Assembly (NCBI RefSeq): GCF_001039355.2
Contig: NW_019773681.1
Coordinates: 521,060-585,059 of the forward strand
Length of the DNA: 64,000 bases
From: Lingula anatina
Lineage: Eukaryota > Brachiopoda > Lingulata > Lingulida > Lingulidae
Direction of reading: 5' to 3'
Below are positions 1-11,574 of the stretch, in pieces (within the stretch, counting starts at the first letter, position 1; each line of letters opens with the position of its first letter). The translations under genes were made by a program, and so were the position numbers. The notes below the pieces were generated by a model. The model was not told the DNA's origin. It saw nothing but the letters and a program-made list of their open reading frames with translations, and ran no database searches.

Positions 1-1079
1 GCCTGGGATTGGTTGTCATGATGGCTTGTTTCAAAGATAACGTGACACCGCAGGTTTTTATAGATGGCTTGACAGCCTGTCTTATTGCCCATGGATACTT
101 CTCAACTTTGTCACAACAACTCCGGGACCCTTTTTTTTTTTCACTGAGAGATTTTTTTTTGTTTTTTACCTCTCAGACAAGGTCAAGGTTAAACAGCTTG
201 TACCAGTAATTGCTACTATCATGATTTATTTTATTCTAGACTTAAAAATGTAATGCATTTTGATTTTTACATTTTAATATCTTGATATTTTATTGACTGA
301 ATGGTTGTTTATGTGATAAGAGGCAACAGCACTGCGGGTGGTAGGGTAAGATGTCTCGTGTGATGCATGATTCAGAAACTGGTGCTTGCACGCTCGCCAT
401 TTTTGCACGCCTGAGGCAAACAGCACTTGAATTCTTTTAAAATTTTTGAAGTAAACACATTTCTGTGGTCAGGTTGTTTTGAACCTAATTTTTTCTAGAA
501 AAATAACAAGGTCTTTGAAATTGACACAACTGGGTTACCACAAATATACGGAGTAGACCACAAATGAAACACGATACCTGGATGCTTCTCCCGCAACAGA
601 GATTTTGTGGGAAATACTTAGGGATGATTGCTTTCAGAAAAAAAAAGTAATTAAGTGTATAGTAAACACTGAACAAAGAATGAAGGGTTTTAAAGCGTGG
701 TCAATATGCTGTAAATTAAAAGTGGTTTTCACTTGTTTGAAAAACAAGTTTAATTTTTGTATGGAATTTTCTCAGTATTTGGACACCGTTAATCAATGAT
801 TTTCCTCGTACAGAATTTGTTTTTACTAACTCTTTCAATTTGCTGATTTGAAAGTTGAAAGTTTTGCAAAGTTAGTTGGCTTGGTTTACAAAGGTACATC
901 AAGAAATTTTTTTCAAAAAAAGTAAAAAAAAAGTAAAATCAATAGAAAAAGAATGGTGTTTGAAAGAGTTGGGTAATTGCCATACAAAAGAATTTCCCCC
1001 TGTTGTGTAGGAAGTGGTTCATTGGTTGGATTGCACTCTAATTCATCTAAGGATATCAGCGTAATCTAATATTTCATTA
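1..1079. repeat. 1.08-kb direct repeat, copy A
   Basis: Nearly identical to 2825-3903, with only scattered substitutions and homopolymer differences. The repeat ends exactly at the single N at 1080, so this copy may be the end of a second-haplotype contig rather than a true duplication. Short reading frames inside are AT-rich, occur on both strands and resemble nothing I know. Confidence 0.9.
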
Positions 1080-1080
1080 N

Positions 1081-2824
1081 TTTTCGGTCAAAAGGATTGT
1101 TTCTACTAATGCCCCCCCCTCCCTCTGAAGCCCCTGCCTACAAACCTGATTCAGTGATTTTGTACAATGTAAGAGGGCATTCACATCGAGAAGAGCCGAG
1201 GTCTAGCAAGGCCGAGACCTAATATGGTGGACCGGGGTCATAGCGATAGTCCGAATGTTCAATAGTCCGAAGGTTCATTGGTCCGAATGTTCACTATAGA
1301 ACCTTCGGACCAATGAACCCTTGATTAAAAAATCGATGAAAATGTTACCACTTTTCGGACCAATGAACCTTCGGACTATCGAGACGCCCCCTGTGGACCT
1401 ACATGACAGGAAGACCACTAAATCCTTTAATGGCTCAATAACATTCATTGAATGATATCTAAACCAGTTTTGATAAAAAAACCTACTGAATTGGTTTTGG
1501 CATCTTGGGCTGGTTGTCCCAAAATATTTAAAAGCTAAATTCAGTCTTATTTTTTTATAGATCAAACAAATTTTTGACTTCAGTTTGTTTTTTTTAAACT
1601 GACGAAACATCCAATGCATCACGAAATTTCATTTTTAAACTTTTTAATAGGAAATTTGATTTTCATTGTACTGAACAATTGGTTATAATTTTGTGCCATA
1701 ACTCTCTATGTCTTAACTCTTATTCAAAATAAGTGAATGATCATTTGATGGGTGCATGATATCTGGACCCAATAACACACAGGAATAGCATACATCAAAT
1801 TACGTAGAAGGCGACAAAATTAAGATGCAATATTTCCACAGTGTTGCCCATAAAGGACAATTTCAGGACAAATTCCATCCTAATAAAAGCCATTTTAAAG
1901 CTTTGGTAAGGTCTAGTCGAAACCAGTATTAGCAGGGGACTTAACTCTGCTGAAAACTTGGTTTGGGAATCCTTTATTATTAGTGACATCATATCGACTG
2001 AATATTAGAAGTTTAGTATTAGGCGTGTTCCAGAGCAAATTATTTCGACCAAGTCATATATCATACCGAAAGAGAGAGGAATGCTTCGATAATCCGAACA
2101 CAGGTGGGCCTGGGAGCAATTCATCTGAGACAAACGGGAATTTGATGGAGAATTATATCATCAGAGCCAATAAAAGCAATCCAGCAGAGGCCTGCCAAGA
2201 TAATGATATTTATTAATGGACCGTATAGAAAGTTCATAGAGAGAATTATAGGAATTGAGGGGTTATTTATAAGAGTGTTGTTAGAGGAACAGGCAATTTT
2301 CAGGGAAACTTTCAGTTCAATGTAGGTAATGTTAGAGAATAAGGTTTTTTTTATGTGATGCTGTCATGGTGAATATTATGTAGTCATGGTGACAGCCATG
2401 ATATCATGGTAACTGTCATGTGGTCAAGGTGACTGCCATGCTGCCATAGTGACTGTGAAACTTTGCAGGGCAATGATGACATGAGAATTATGTTGTCCTA
2501 AAAAAAAAAAAAAAAGAAAATCATGAATATTGTTCAGTTAAAAAGATCCAGCTTCGATTTGGGGAGAGGGGATGGTCAAAGGGGGAATGGCATATAATCT
2601 GAGTGGCATTGACTAGAAAACGAAGAAAAACTTTTTTGCTAGAGAGAAAAAAAAATCAGACAGATTTTTTTCCTGTAATTACTTGTTTGTTTGTTAGTTT
2701 GCTTGTTTGTTTATTTTCCCTAAAATTAAATAACAGCTGGATGTTAATTTGAATAGGTAAATGAAACTTGATCATGATAAAAAGAATTACGAATGAATTA
2801 GGGCAGTAGAGCTAGGTGGCGCCA
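1081..2824. other. Non-coding stretch with short inverted repeats
   Basis: No gene recognised. Around 1245-1390 there are repeated and inverted copies of a motif reading gtccgaatgttcat / accttcggaccaatgaac, typical of a small foldback element. At about 2362-2452 there are degenerate short repeats of the form catggtgactgtcatg. A poly-A run lies near 2500. The reading frame at 1275-1622 (minus) overlaps the foldback repeat and is not credible as a gene. Confidence 0.5.
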
Positions 2825-3903
2825 AGCCTGGGATTGGTTGTCATGATGGCTTGTTTCGAAGATAACGTGACACCGCAGGTTTTTATAGATGGCATGACAG
2901 CCTGTCTTATTGCCCATGGATACTTCTCAACTTTGTCACAACAACTCTGGGACCTTTTTTTTTTTTTTCTCTGAGAGATTTGTTTTGTTTTTTACCTCTC
3001 AGACAAGGTCAAGGTTAAACAGCGTGTACCAGTAATTGCTACTATCATGATTTATTTTATTCTAGACTTACAAATGTAACGCATTTTGATTTTTACATTT
3101 TATTATCTTGATATTTTATTGACTGAATGGTTGTTTATGTGATAAGAGGCAACAGCACTGCGGGTGGTATAGGGCAAGATGTCTCGTGTGATGCATGATT
3201 CAGAAACGGGTGCTTGCACGCTCGCCATTTTTGCACGCCTGAGGCAAACAGCACTTGAATTCTTTTAAAATTTTTGAAGTAAACACATTTCTGTGGTCGG
3301 TTGTTTTGAACCTAATTTTTTCAAGAAAAATAACAAGGTCTTTGAAATTGACACAACTGGGTTACCACAAAAATATGGAGTAGACCACAAATGAAACACG
3401 ACACCTGGATGCTTCTCCCGCAACAGAGATTTTGTGGGAAATACTTAGGGACGATTGCTTTCAGAAAAAAAAAGTAATTAAGTGTATAGTAAACACTGAA
3501 CAAAGAATGAAGGGTTTTAAAGCGTGGTCAATATGCTGTAAATTAAAAGTGGTTTTCACTTGTTTGAAAAACAAGTTTAATTTTTGTATGGAATTTTCTC
3601 AGTATTTGGACACCGTTAATCAATGATTTTCCTCGTACAGAATTTGTTTTTACTAACTCTTTCAATTTGCTGATTTAGAGTTGAAAGTTTTGCAAAGTTA
3701 GTTGGCTTGGTTTACAAAGGTACATCAAGAAAATTTTTTTTAAAAAAGTAAAAAAAAGTAAAATCAATAGAAAAAGAATGGTGTTTAAAAGAGTTGGGTA
3801 ATTGCCATACAAAAGAATTTCCCCCTGTTGTGTAGGAAGTGGTTCATTGGTTGGGTTGCACTCCAATTCATCCTAGGATATCAGCGTAATCTAATATTTC
3901 ATT
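2825..3903. repeat. 1.08-kb direct repeat, copy B
   Basis: Second copy of the segment at 1-1079. It runs on without an N into flanking sequence, so this copy is probably the one in its native context. Confidence 0.9.
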
Positions 3904-4049
3904 GCCTAATACAGCACCCAAATCATTTTGACGTTTTCTTGATTGAGAACTAGTCTGTTTCTTAAAGTACAAAATATTCTTTTAGTTTTTTTAAGTGGTA
4001 GTTCGAAGTTACATCAATGTATAACACAGCATATGAAATTCTTTGGTGA

Positions 4050-4052
<3 letters not shown>

Positions 4053-4120
<68 letters not shown>
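4053..4120. repeat. (CT)n microsatellite
   Basis: Uninterrupted CT dinucleotides over about 68 bases. Confidence 0.98.
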
Positions 4121-4125
<5 letters not shown>

Positions 4126-4369
4126 AAGCCTTTTCAGCACCTAATGGAACATTAACAACACGCACTGGCTAGACGTTAAATCATAAAATCATCGTCTTTA
4201 AGTCGTGAAGCAGCAGTTAACCAAGGACACAAAAGATCAATAGATGCAAGGGTCTCAGGCGATCTGGCCTTGATGGTCATGGCTCACGATGTAAGGCTAC
4301 ATGTGATTGGCTAATGACACCCTTGGGTTTAGGTGGGGGTTTGGATGGTCAGACAGAGGAAGGGTCAGA

Positions 4370-5260
4370 GGCCTGGACAGACGGACAGACAGGAAGAATC
4401 AGAGTCGTGGACGGACAGACAAAGGGACAAGTGGACAGAAGAACTGTCAGCTGGACAACCTAACAGACAGACAGACAGACAGACAGATAGACTGACATTT
4501 TAAAGAAAAGAGGCAAAGACAAGCATACAAAGGAAAAGACAGTTAATTCTACTTGTAAATGGAGAGACAGAAGAATCTTTATTACATTTGCAAGTGCAAA
4601 CCAAAACGTCCTATTTGATAGCAAATTCAAAGGACCATTTAAGCTTGCCTTTGTAAGTGGGGGAAAAAAAAAACATAAACATCACTCAGAATGAAGCTAA
4701 AATGAATATTTCATAAGAGCGTTGTGCAAAATTACTTTTATCATCGCTTTTTTGTACCATGATGCCTTGTTTATTACGCTGCATTGAAACTGATAGCGCA
4801 GAAATAGGTTTGAATATATGAATGGGAAGTCTGTCTCAGATCTTCAGAGGGCATTTGCACTTTGTGCAAGCCGCAGACAGATAAAAAAGACAATTAAAAC
4901 TTTCCTTGATTATTGCGTTATGCTTTTTGAAGATCCACCTCAAAAGATCAGAGAGACAAATAGATGGACGGACAGGCAGACAGATCTTCAGAGGGCATTT
5001 GCACTTTGTGCAAGCCGCAGACAGATAAAAATGACAATTAAAACTTTCCTTGATTATTGCGTTATGCTTTTTGAAGATCCACCTCAAAAGATCAGAGAGA
5101 CAAATAGATGGACGGACAGGCAGACAGACAGACACACAGACAGATGGACAGTCAGACAGACGGACAGTCGGACAGGCAGGCAGGCAGGCAGACAGACGGA
5201 CGGACAGGCAGGCAGGCAGACAGACAGACAGACAGATGGACAGGCAGACAGACATAAAAA
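4370..5260. repeat. GACA-type minisatellite region with a 144-bp tandem duplication
   Basis: Two blocks rich in gacagacagacg repeats (about 4376-4492 and 5108-5257) flank a 144-bp unit that starts at 4837 and repeats at 4981 with almost no change. The overlapping long frames on both strands translate to Arg/Thr/Asp/Gln or Cys/Leu/Ser/Val low-complexity repeats. They are repeat artefacts, not genes. Confidence 0.9.
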
Positions 5261-5262
5261 AA

Positions 5263-5850
5263 AAATTTGAATCACTACATGGTTATCAATCAAATGTAAT
5301 AACCACGGAAATTACTTAAATAATATTTAATAACCTTTGCTTTAAATTTTAAAACTTGTCTCGAAAGTTCAGCTACATGTTATTCTAGCTTTAAAAAAGT
5401 AAACAAAACATTAAAAAGGAATTCTCTCTATAATGTTCATAGGTTCCTTTTTCTCAGAAGAGCATCTCTAGACAGATGGACATTACCACACAAGTCACAA
5501 AAGCCGTTATCGCCGGGTCGTTACCCTGGAGACTGTTGCTAATGGCGTATCTTGGAAACCACACTTTTCGCCTAATTGTTCTTTATGTCCCCTGTTAACC
5601 TTAAAACAGTGCTTATCAGGCTGCATTTCCCGAAAATGTGCATATCTATGTCACGTGCAAGCAGTTAGTGTCGGTGTATTTGTTGAGAGAGGAAGATGAA
5701 ATGGAGATAGAGCAAGAATAAGTAAGGCCATAGACAAGGGGGATTTGGGAGAGGGGATTGAGATCTGCCCTTTTGGCCAGAAATAATAAAAACGCGCAAT
5801 CACAATATGATATATGGGCCCTATGCCATTTCTCAAGTTTGGGTAACTAA
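5263..5850. other. Non-coding, nothing recognised
   Basis: Mixed sequence without a credible exon, RNA gene or bounded repeat. Confidence 0.4.
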
Positions 5851-6044
5851 GACCCCATTCCCAGAGATTAGATCGATCCAACTAGATCGACCTAACTCCC
5901 TGGGGGTTCACGCTAAATAGCTGTCAGCCGAGCGGGCACGAAAGTTAATTACCCCCTTAAGCCTTAAGCCGGATTATCTGACAGTAATCTAGTGAGACTT
6001 CCCACGGGGATAGATCGATCTAAAATCTATGGGAATGCGCTCTA
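5851..6044. mobile_element. MITE, GATCGATC family subtype 1
   Basis: About 194 bp with inverted termini (gaccccattcccagagattagatcgatc at the left, and its rough complement ending in atgggaatgcgctctaa at the right). The internal blocks cgctaaatagctgtcag and gattatctgacagtaatctagtgaga recur in all subtype-1 copies at 11806, 27905, 28368, 50767 and in the 55.4-56.7 kb array. No coding capacity. The target-site duplication is not clear. Confidence 0.8.
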
Positions 6045-6046
6045 AG

Positions 6047-8630
6047 GCCCAAGGTAAAAGGGTTCACTTTATCAGATACAGTTGTACCTTACCCTCCCCC
6101 CCCCTCCCCCATTGAAATTGCAGCACTCTCTGGCTCGTTTGTTGTGATATTTTTAAAATTTTCCCTGTTTTCCTGCCCTAATCTATCTCCATGTATTTTG
6201 GTCACTGTATCCCGACTGCTTTCATCTTCCACATTAAATGGTATCGTATAACGTAGATTAATGGGAGTTGACCTACTAATCTTGGGATTTCCCCGGTCTG
6301 ACAAAATAAAAGAGAGACTACAAAGAAACTTTGGGGGAATAAATGAAAATGAGGAGTGATAAATGGCCGTCACGTATTCCTGCTGAAACAGAAATTGTAT
6401 TTCAAGTTCATGATATGATATCTATTGGGGCGCATTTAGACAGTGATTATTGAAGACTGAAAATGGTCCAAAGTGCAGTGTGTATTAGACAAAAGAGGTC
6501 CCGCTAAGTATTATAGTCATAATTTCGATGATTTGAATTTTAAATCACATGATAAGCTAAGATTCAATTGATGGATTGATTACCTGTGATCTTTAAAATC
6601 TGGATTATCTCTTCCAAGTATAATAAGTAAAAGAAATTTTCCTGTTAGTAACGGTATTCACGTATCTTTGATAGTTTTAACTTTTTAAAAGACTAATGAT
6701 AAGATATTAATCATGCTTGATTTAAGCACCTAGGTACACTTTGTTTTATAAAAAAATTATTGAATAAGTCATAGACAAACTGAAAAAAATAATTAATGCT
6801 GAAAAGAATGCCATCTTTTTTCCCAAATGTCCAAACAAACAAGTACGTGTATTCATACAGTTATTGATTAACATGCACACATTTGTTGCCACAACTGAGA
6901 ACAGAATTTTACGATTCTCATTCCCAGTTGCAATGAAAACATTACGTGACACAACATTGTATCCTGGGGGAGAGGGGAGAGGCATCTGTAAACTCGTTGA
7001 ATGCCAAACACCTTTGGGGCTAAGTTGACGCCAGGGTGTCTGCAAAACAGGAACGTTAATTAGAACTCTCTTTACTACCAACATTTTGGATTTTGGCAAT
7101 GACGTATGAAAAGAAAGGTCAAAAATTTGTGTCAGAGCAGAGATGATGGTCGTATAGTTTGTATAGTAGTTGGAATACCAGTATTTTTTGTGTTGAGTTA
7201 ATGTCATTGTTACTGCAGACTATTATTTCATGTTGATGAGTTTCTGTGTGTATTGTACATAATCACCACTTGTTTCTTGCGGATCTGCTCATAATAAAGT
7301 TCATATAAAACCCATAAAAGTCAACAAAATTTGTGGAGGTACCATGCACTAAGACCAGTTTATGGCATATGCCTTTGTGGTGTTTTTTTTTTTTTTTTTT
7401 TTAAGCCAACAATTGGTGACTGTCATTACGATCCTCTGCACTCGCGTTTATGCCTTTTATACCTTTTATACCGTTTATACTTTTGTTTTATGGAAGACAA
7501 TGTATTTGGCAGAATGTATTACCAAAATATGAACATGGAGGCAAGAACAAAAGGGTTGATGTTGACAACTCTTTGTGTACACTGAAGTGTTTACGAAAAC
7601 GCTTCATGCCAACAGGTAACTTGGTACCTTAGGTGCCTCTTGTCGCCTTTTATGGTTTTGACAGCCTAATTTCATGTTTAAGGGATAATAAGAAAAAAAG
7701 TTGAATGGCCAAAGAAAGTCATTTGTGTTTGTCAAGAGAGTATTGCATTCGAGAAATGAAAAGTACATTGTACTTACGGATATATATTATGTGTACGTCT
7801 CTGTCTCTTTGAGAGTGACAGCGAGTGCTTGTTAGTTTGTGTGAAAGACATGGTTGGCAGGAGACAGACTAGGACTCCGAGTCCTAGATATAGATTATTA
7901 TATTAGAAAAAGCAAAATAACAATATATCCTAATTTCCCAATGAGTTGTAATTAATAAGCTCAAAACATTTTTGCATCTTTTTCTGAGGACGTCATACTG
8001 GTGTCGCCAGTGATTGACCTCTTGAGGTCATCTTTTTTATAACAACTACCTGCGCAGCGCCAACATTAACCCTGACAGGAGACAGCAGTGCCACTTGTAC
8101 CGTCTTTTAAGGCCATGCACATAAATTATACATATGTGTTATAGATGTACTTTTTAAGGCTACAGACATCACATATATTATTTTAGCACAGATGTTGTAA
8201 ATTATAGGGGAGGAGGTTATTGAAGGTTATTTTAGGTTATTGACTGACAAAAAATATTATTTATTTATTCATTTAGTCGTAGATGACTTATGTGCAAAAT
8301 GTAAGTCTATCCATATTCTATCCATCTAATTGATTGTTGAGAGGGGTGAATGAGTACTAGTTATAACCCAAGACATCCACTGTTTGTGACATACAAGAGC
8401 GTAATTATATTGAGGAGCAGCCGAGATATAGTTTGCTCTTCTATGTCGCATACAGTGGGTGACGAGTAGTTGTAACAGACTTATACCACGGCTGGTGTTT
8501 CGAACTATAGGATGAACGCACCGAAGCTTGTTCAAAGCGCCAGCCATGGTATAAATACAACTATACACAAATATCGCAAGGGGTCCAACACTGAGTTGTG
8601 TGACTCTACTATGTGAAAAAGTCAGTTTCA
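6047..8630. other. Non-coding, nothing recognised
   Basis: AT-rich DNA with several isolated frames (6746-7207 minus, 7331-7585 plus, 8326-8631 minus). They lack recognisable domains, splice-bounded GC-rich blocks or counterparts elsewhere in the window. I see no gene here. Confidence 0.4.
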
Positions 8631-8635
8631 ACTAA

Positions 8636-8868
8636 GAGACCATTCCCAGGCCCTATCGACTAACTTTGGATCGATCGATCTCCTAGGAGATTCTCGCTAA
8701 ATTGCAACCAACTTGAGACTTTTGTCACGCCTACTGAAACTGATGGGGAGTGATTAACTGTCATTGAGCAGCTTAAGTAGGCATGCCAGGCATCTAAGCC
8801 GCTTAAGCTAAAAGCTATTTAGCGAGAGACCCCTTGGAGATGGACCAATCCTGTTGGGAACCCAGTCT
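8636..8868. mobile_element. MITE, GATCGATC family subtype 2
   Basis: Left end gagaccattcccaggcc, right end ctgttgggaacccagtct, with internal blocks cgctaaattgcaa and gcttaag near both ends. Related copies lie at about 27311-27446, 28111-28367, 47338-47588 and 51196-51426. It shares the GATCGATC-bearing termini of subtype 1 but has a different interior. Confidence 0.75.
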
Positions 8869-9226
8869 AAATTGTGTACTGCATACAAGGACTAAAGCAA
8901 AGCTTTTTTTGATTTTTGTTTTATCCTTCAAATAACTCGTTGTCAGGGATGCTGGTATTATTATTTTACTATATATCATTATGATGTGCTATATTGGCAC
9001 TTGTGGTCCACACAGTGCCTAACTGATAAATTTTCAAGAACAATATCAAATTATTACCATCTTCTAAATTATATTTTGTCAGCAAGTCATTAAAGCTTTT
9101 GTTCAGAAGTTTTGAAAAATTAATAAGTGTAATACATTGTTTTTAACTGAAAATGATAAATCTCAAACAAATGACATATAAAAGTACAATATTTGAAAAT
9201 ATTGGAAGTAATTACTATATACATAT

Positions 9227-9265
<39 letters not shown>

Positions 9266-11434
9266 TTCCTATTGCCACTTCCCATTGTTTTCAAGTGTCC
9301 AACAGTCATTGTAAATAAGGTTATTAACAGTATTTGCCTGCTATTTGAGGACTGAGAGGTCGATTCCGAAGTTAGTAAGCTTTGTACATTTAACTAACCA
9401 AAATGATAAATCTTGGAAGAGTGACGTATATGAAAGTACAGTATTCAAAAATGGACTTAATGTCCAAAAGTCATTGTGAATAAGGTTATAAACAATATTT
9501 GCCCGCCATTCGAGGACTGAGAGGTCGAATCCTCTGAGGTTACAGCTTAGCATATTTGATGGATGTGGTTGTTTACTTCATAGCAAATTTTTATGTGTCT
9601 GGAGAGCTGAGAGGAAAGCTTGTTTATCTTCCAAGTGAGCTACGATGAATACTGAAGCAGGGAGAAAAATCAACAGAAATATTCCCCCAAGAGATGAGAA
9701 ATTCTTCGGAGATGATGAATTGTAGGTGGAGCTAGGGTAATTGTACTTCAGTACGTCTTTAGTAACTTTGAAGATCATTTAGGGTTCCCAGGAGATTTTT
9801 TTCTTTTTATTATGAAGTGATCAAATTATTCATTTTAAGCCAAGATGTATTTTTTAGTTTGCAGAATGTTTTAATTTTATTCTTTTATTTTATTTTTTAT
9901 GAATTTTTTTAATTTATTTTCTGTGTTGTTTGGTTGTTTATTGATATGAAATTTAAGTTGTTTATTTATTAATTAATTAATTTATTTGTTTCTTTGTATT
10001 GAATAAATATATTTGCTTTGGATGCACATACTGATCCAAACCTACAAAAAAACAAACTGAATATATTTTTCAAAAAGCTTAAAATTCTCAAGGTATCTTC
10101 ACAACTTTCTGTAACTATTTCCTTAATTAACTTTTCCAAATCCCCAACTGAGTGGGCGGGAGACATCCCGAGGACGTCAAAGTCATGTTTTTGTTTCTCC
10201 AAATGTTTTTGCGGTCTTTTGCACGCTAAAAGTAGATCTGTAATTAAGGGTGGGATTTTGTTTTGGCTGAATTTCATAAATATTAATGACATTTTAAAGG
10301 AAAGCATACTTGTAGTAGACGGTGATGTTTTAATGAAGTGAAGTTAACACATGAAGTGTTTTGTGGTCAGTAACAAATAAATATATTTTTCAGCCCATAT
10401 TAAGCATGATTAATGCTTAATCTTCTTTAAAATCTTTGAGGTTCTAAGGTAAATTTATAATACTTTTCACATTTTCTTTATGGGAGATTAACTTTTTGTA
10501 GGCGTTATGTATTCCATCATTTTTGCTTAATCTTCTTTCAAATAGTTGAGGTTAGAAGATAAAGTTATGATTTTTTCACGCTTCCTTTGTGGGTGTTTAC
10601 CTTGTGAAGGTGTTATATTACTGCTTAATCTTCTTTCAAATAGTTGAGGTTTAAAAGTAAGATTGTGATATTTTCTGTGCATGGTTTCTTTAAGAGGTTG
10701 ACCTTTTTTCAAATCATCTTAAGGTAAGGGATTGACCTTCTCTAGGTCATCTTAAAGTAATGGGGTGACACATAGTGGTCATTAGATAGATAGATATTTT
10801 ATAGTTTCTGAATTGTGAGCAGAATTACAACATATGAAAAAAAGTATTTTCTTTGAAATGCTATCAGTAGGTGAAGCCGTTAATTTGGAATTGGAGAGAT
10901 AAACATATTTGCACATGTTGCTAAGTATATTTGGTTTCCCAGGGAGCTGTTACAGATACGAAGTCCAGATTTACAGGAATTAAGTTCTCAGTAAGAAATA
11001 GGTCCATGTTGTATCAAATATGCTACTTATTTTAGCAGAACAAAATAATAATAATAATTTATACATAAACATTAAATATATTAAGAATAGGATTTATAAA
11101 ACTTAATATTATCATGAAATAACTCACCTTTTTTTTTTTTTTTTTTTTTTTTTACATCAAGCAACTTTGAGATGTATTTTCAGGGCCCAAAGACCATGGA
11201 AGCTGTGAAAATCCATGTTGTGACTGAGCCCAATTTAGTGTCACAACCAGTTGTCACAACTAACACAATTGCTGTACTACTAACTTAATCTGCTTTTATT
11301 TATTTATATATTTCTTATACCACTAGCTTAGCAGTTTGGTTTTGGCCCTATATCACCCAGCCTTATCCAGCCTCATATTTATTTGTTTGTTTTTGATAAA
11401 TATTTATGTTTGCTTTGCTCTTCTGTCTTTGCAG
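8869..11434. other. Intergenic or upstream intronic DNA with degenerate tandem repeats
   Basis: Contains an (ATTT)n tract near 9226-9266. Two diverged copies of a roughly 200-bp segment lie at about 9140-9370 and 9393-9540 (shared block atttgcc..gaggactgagaggtcga). Degenerate repeats carrying tgcttaatcttctttcaaatagttgagg start near 10410, 10525 and 10622. A T-run lies at about 11130-11153. If the IRS gene starts upstream of the window, this is intron sequence. A PH-domain exon was looked for by eye and not found. Confidence 0.5.
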
Positions 11435-11574
11435 AGCATGTTTGGCAAGTGACGGTCAAGCCGCGTGGTCTGGGCAGTAGCAAGAACCTGGTGGGGACGT
11501 ACAGGTTATGTCTGACCAGCTCCTCTCTCAGTCTGGTCAAGCTGAACCACGAGAAACCGGAGATAACATTTCAG
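11435..11574 (+). CDS. IRS exon: PTB domain, first half
   Basis: Acceptor tttgcag at 11428-11434, donor caggtggga at 11572. It enters with two bases of a split codon and leaves in phase 0. It encodes the HVWQVTVKPRGLG to KLNHEKPEITFQ part of the PTB fold, including the GTYRLCLTS strand that is nearly invariant in IRS proteins. A second AG at 11435-11436 would give a start 2 bp later; the comparison with vertebrate IRS (residue before VWQV) does not settle which is used. Confidence 0.92.

Noticed and set aside
4818-5270. 150-aa plus-strand and 139-aa minus-strand frames
   Set aside because: They are translations of the GACA minisatellite and its 144-bp duplication, open in several frames because the repeat has few stops.
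6746-7207. 153-aa minus-strand frame
   Set aside because: No domain, low GC, no repeat or homologue in the window; probably chance in AT-rich DNA.
8326-8631. 101-aa minus-strand frame
   Set aside because: No recognisable motif and no start or promoter context; it abuts a MITE.
9969-10307. 112-aa minus-strand frame with a plausible mixed middle (MSPAHSVGDLEKLIKEIV)
   Set aside because: The middle looks protein-like, but the ends are AT-rich low-complexity, a plus-strand frame of equal length overlaps, and no splice context or known domain supports it.
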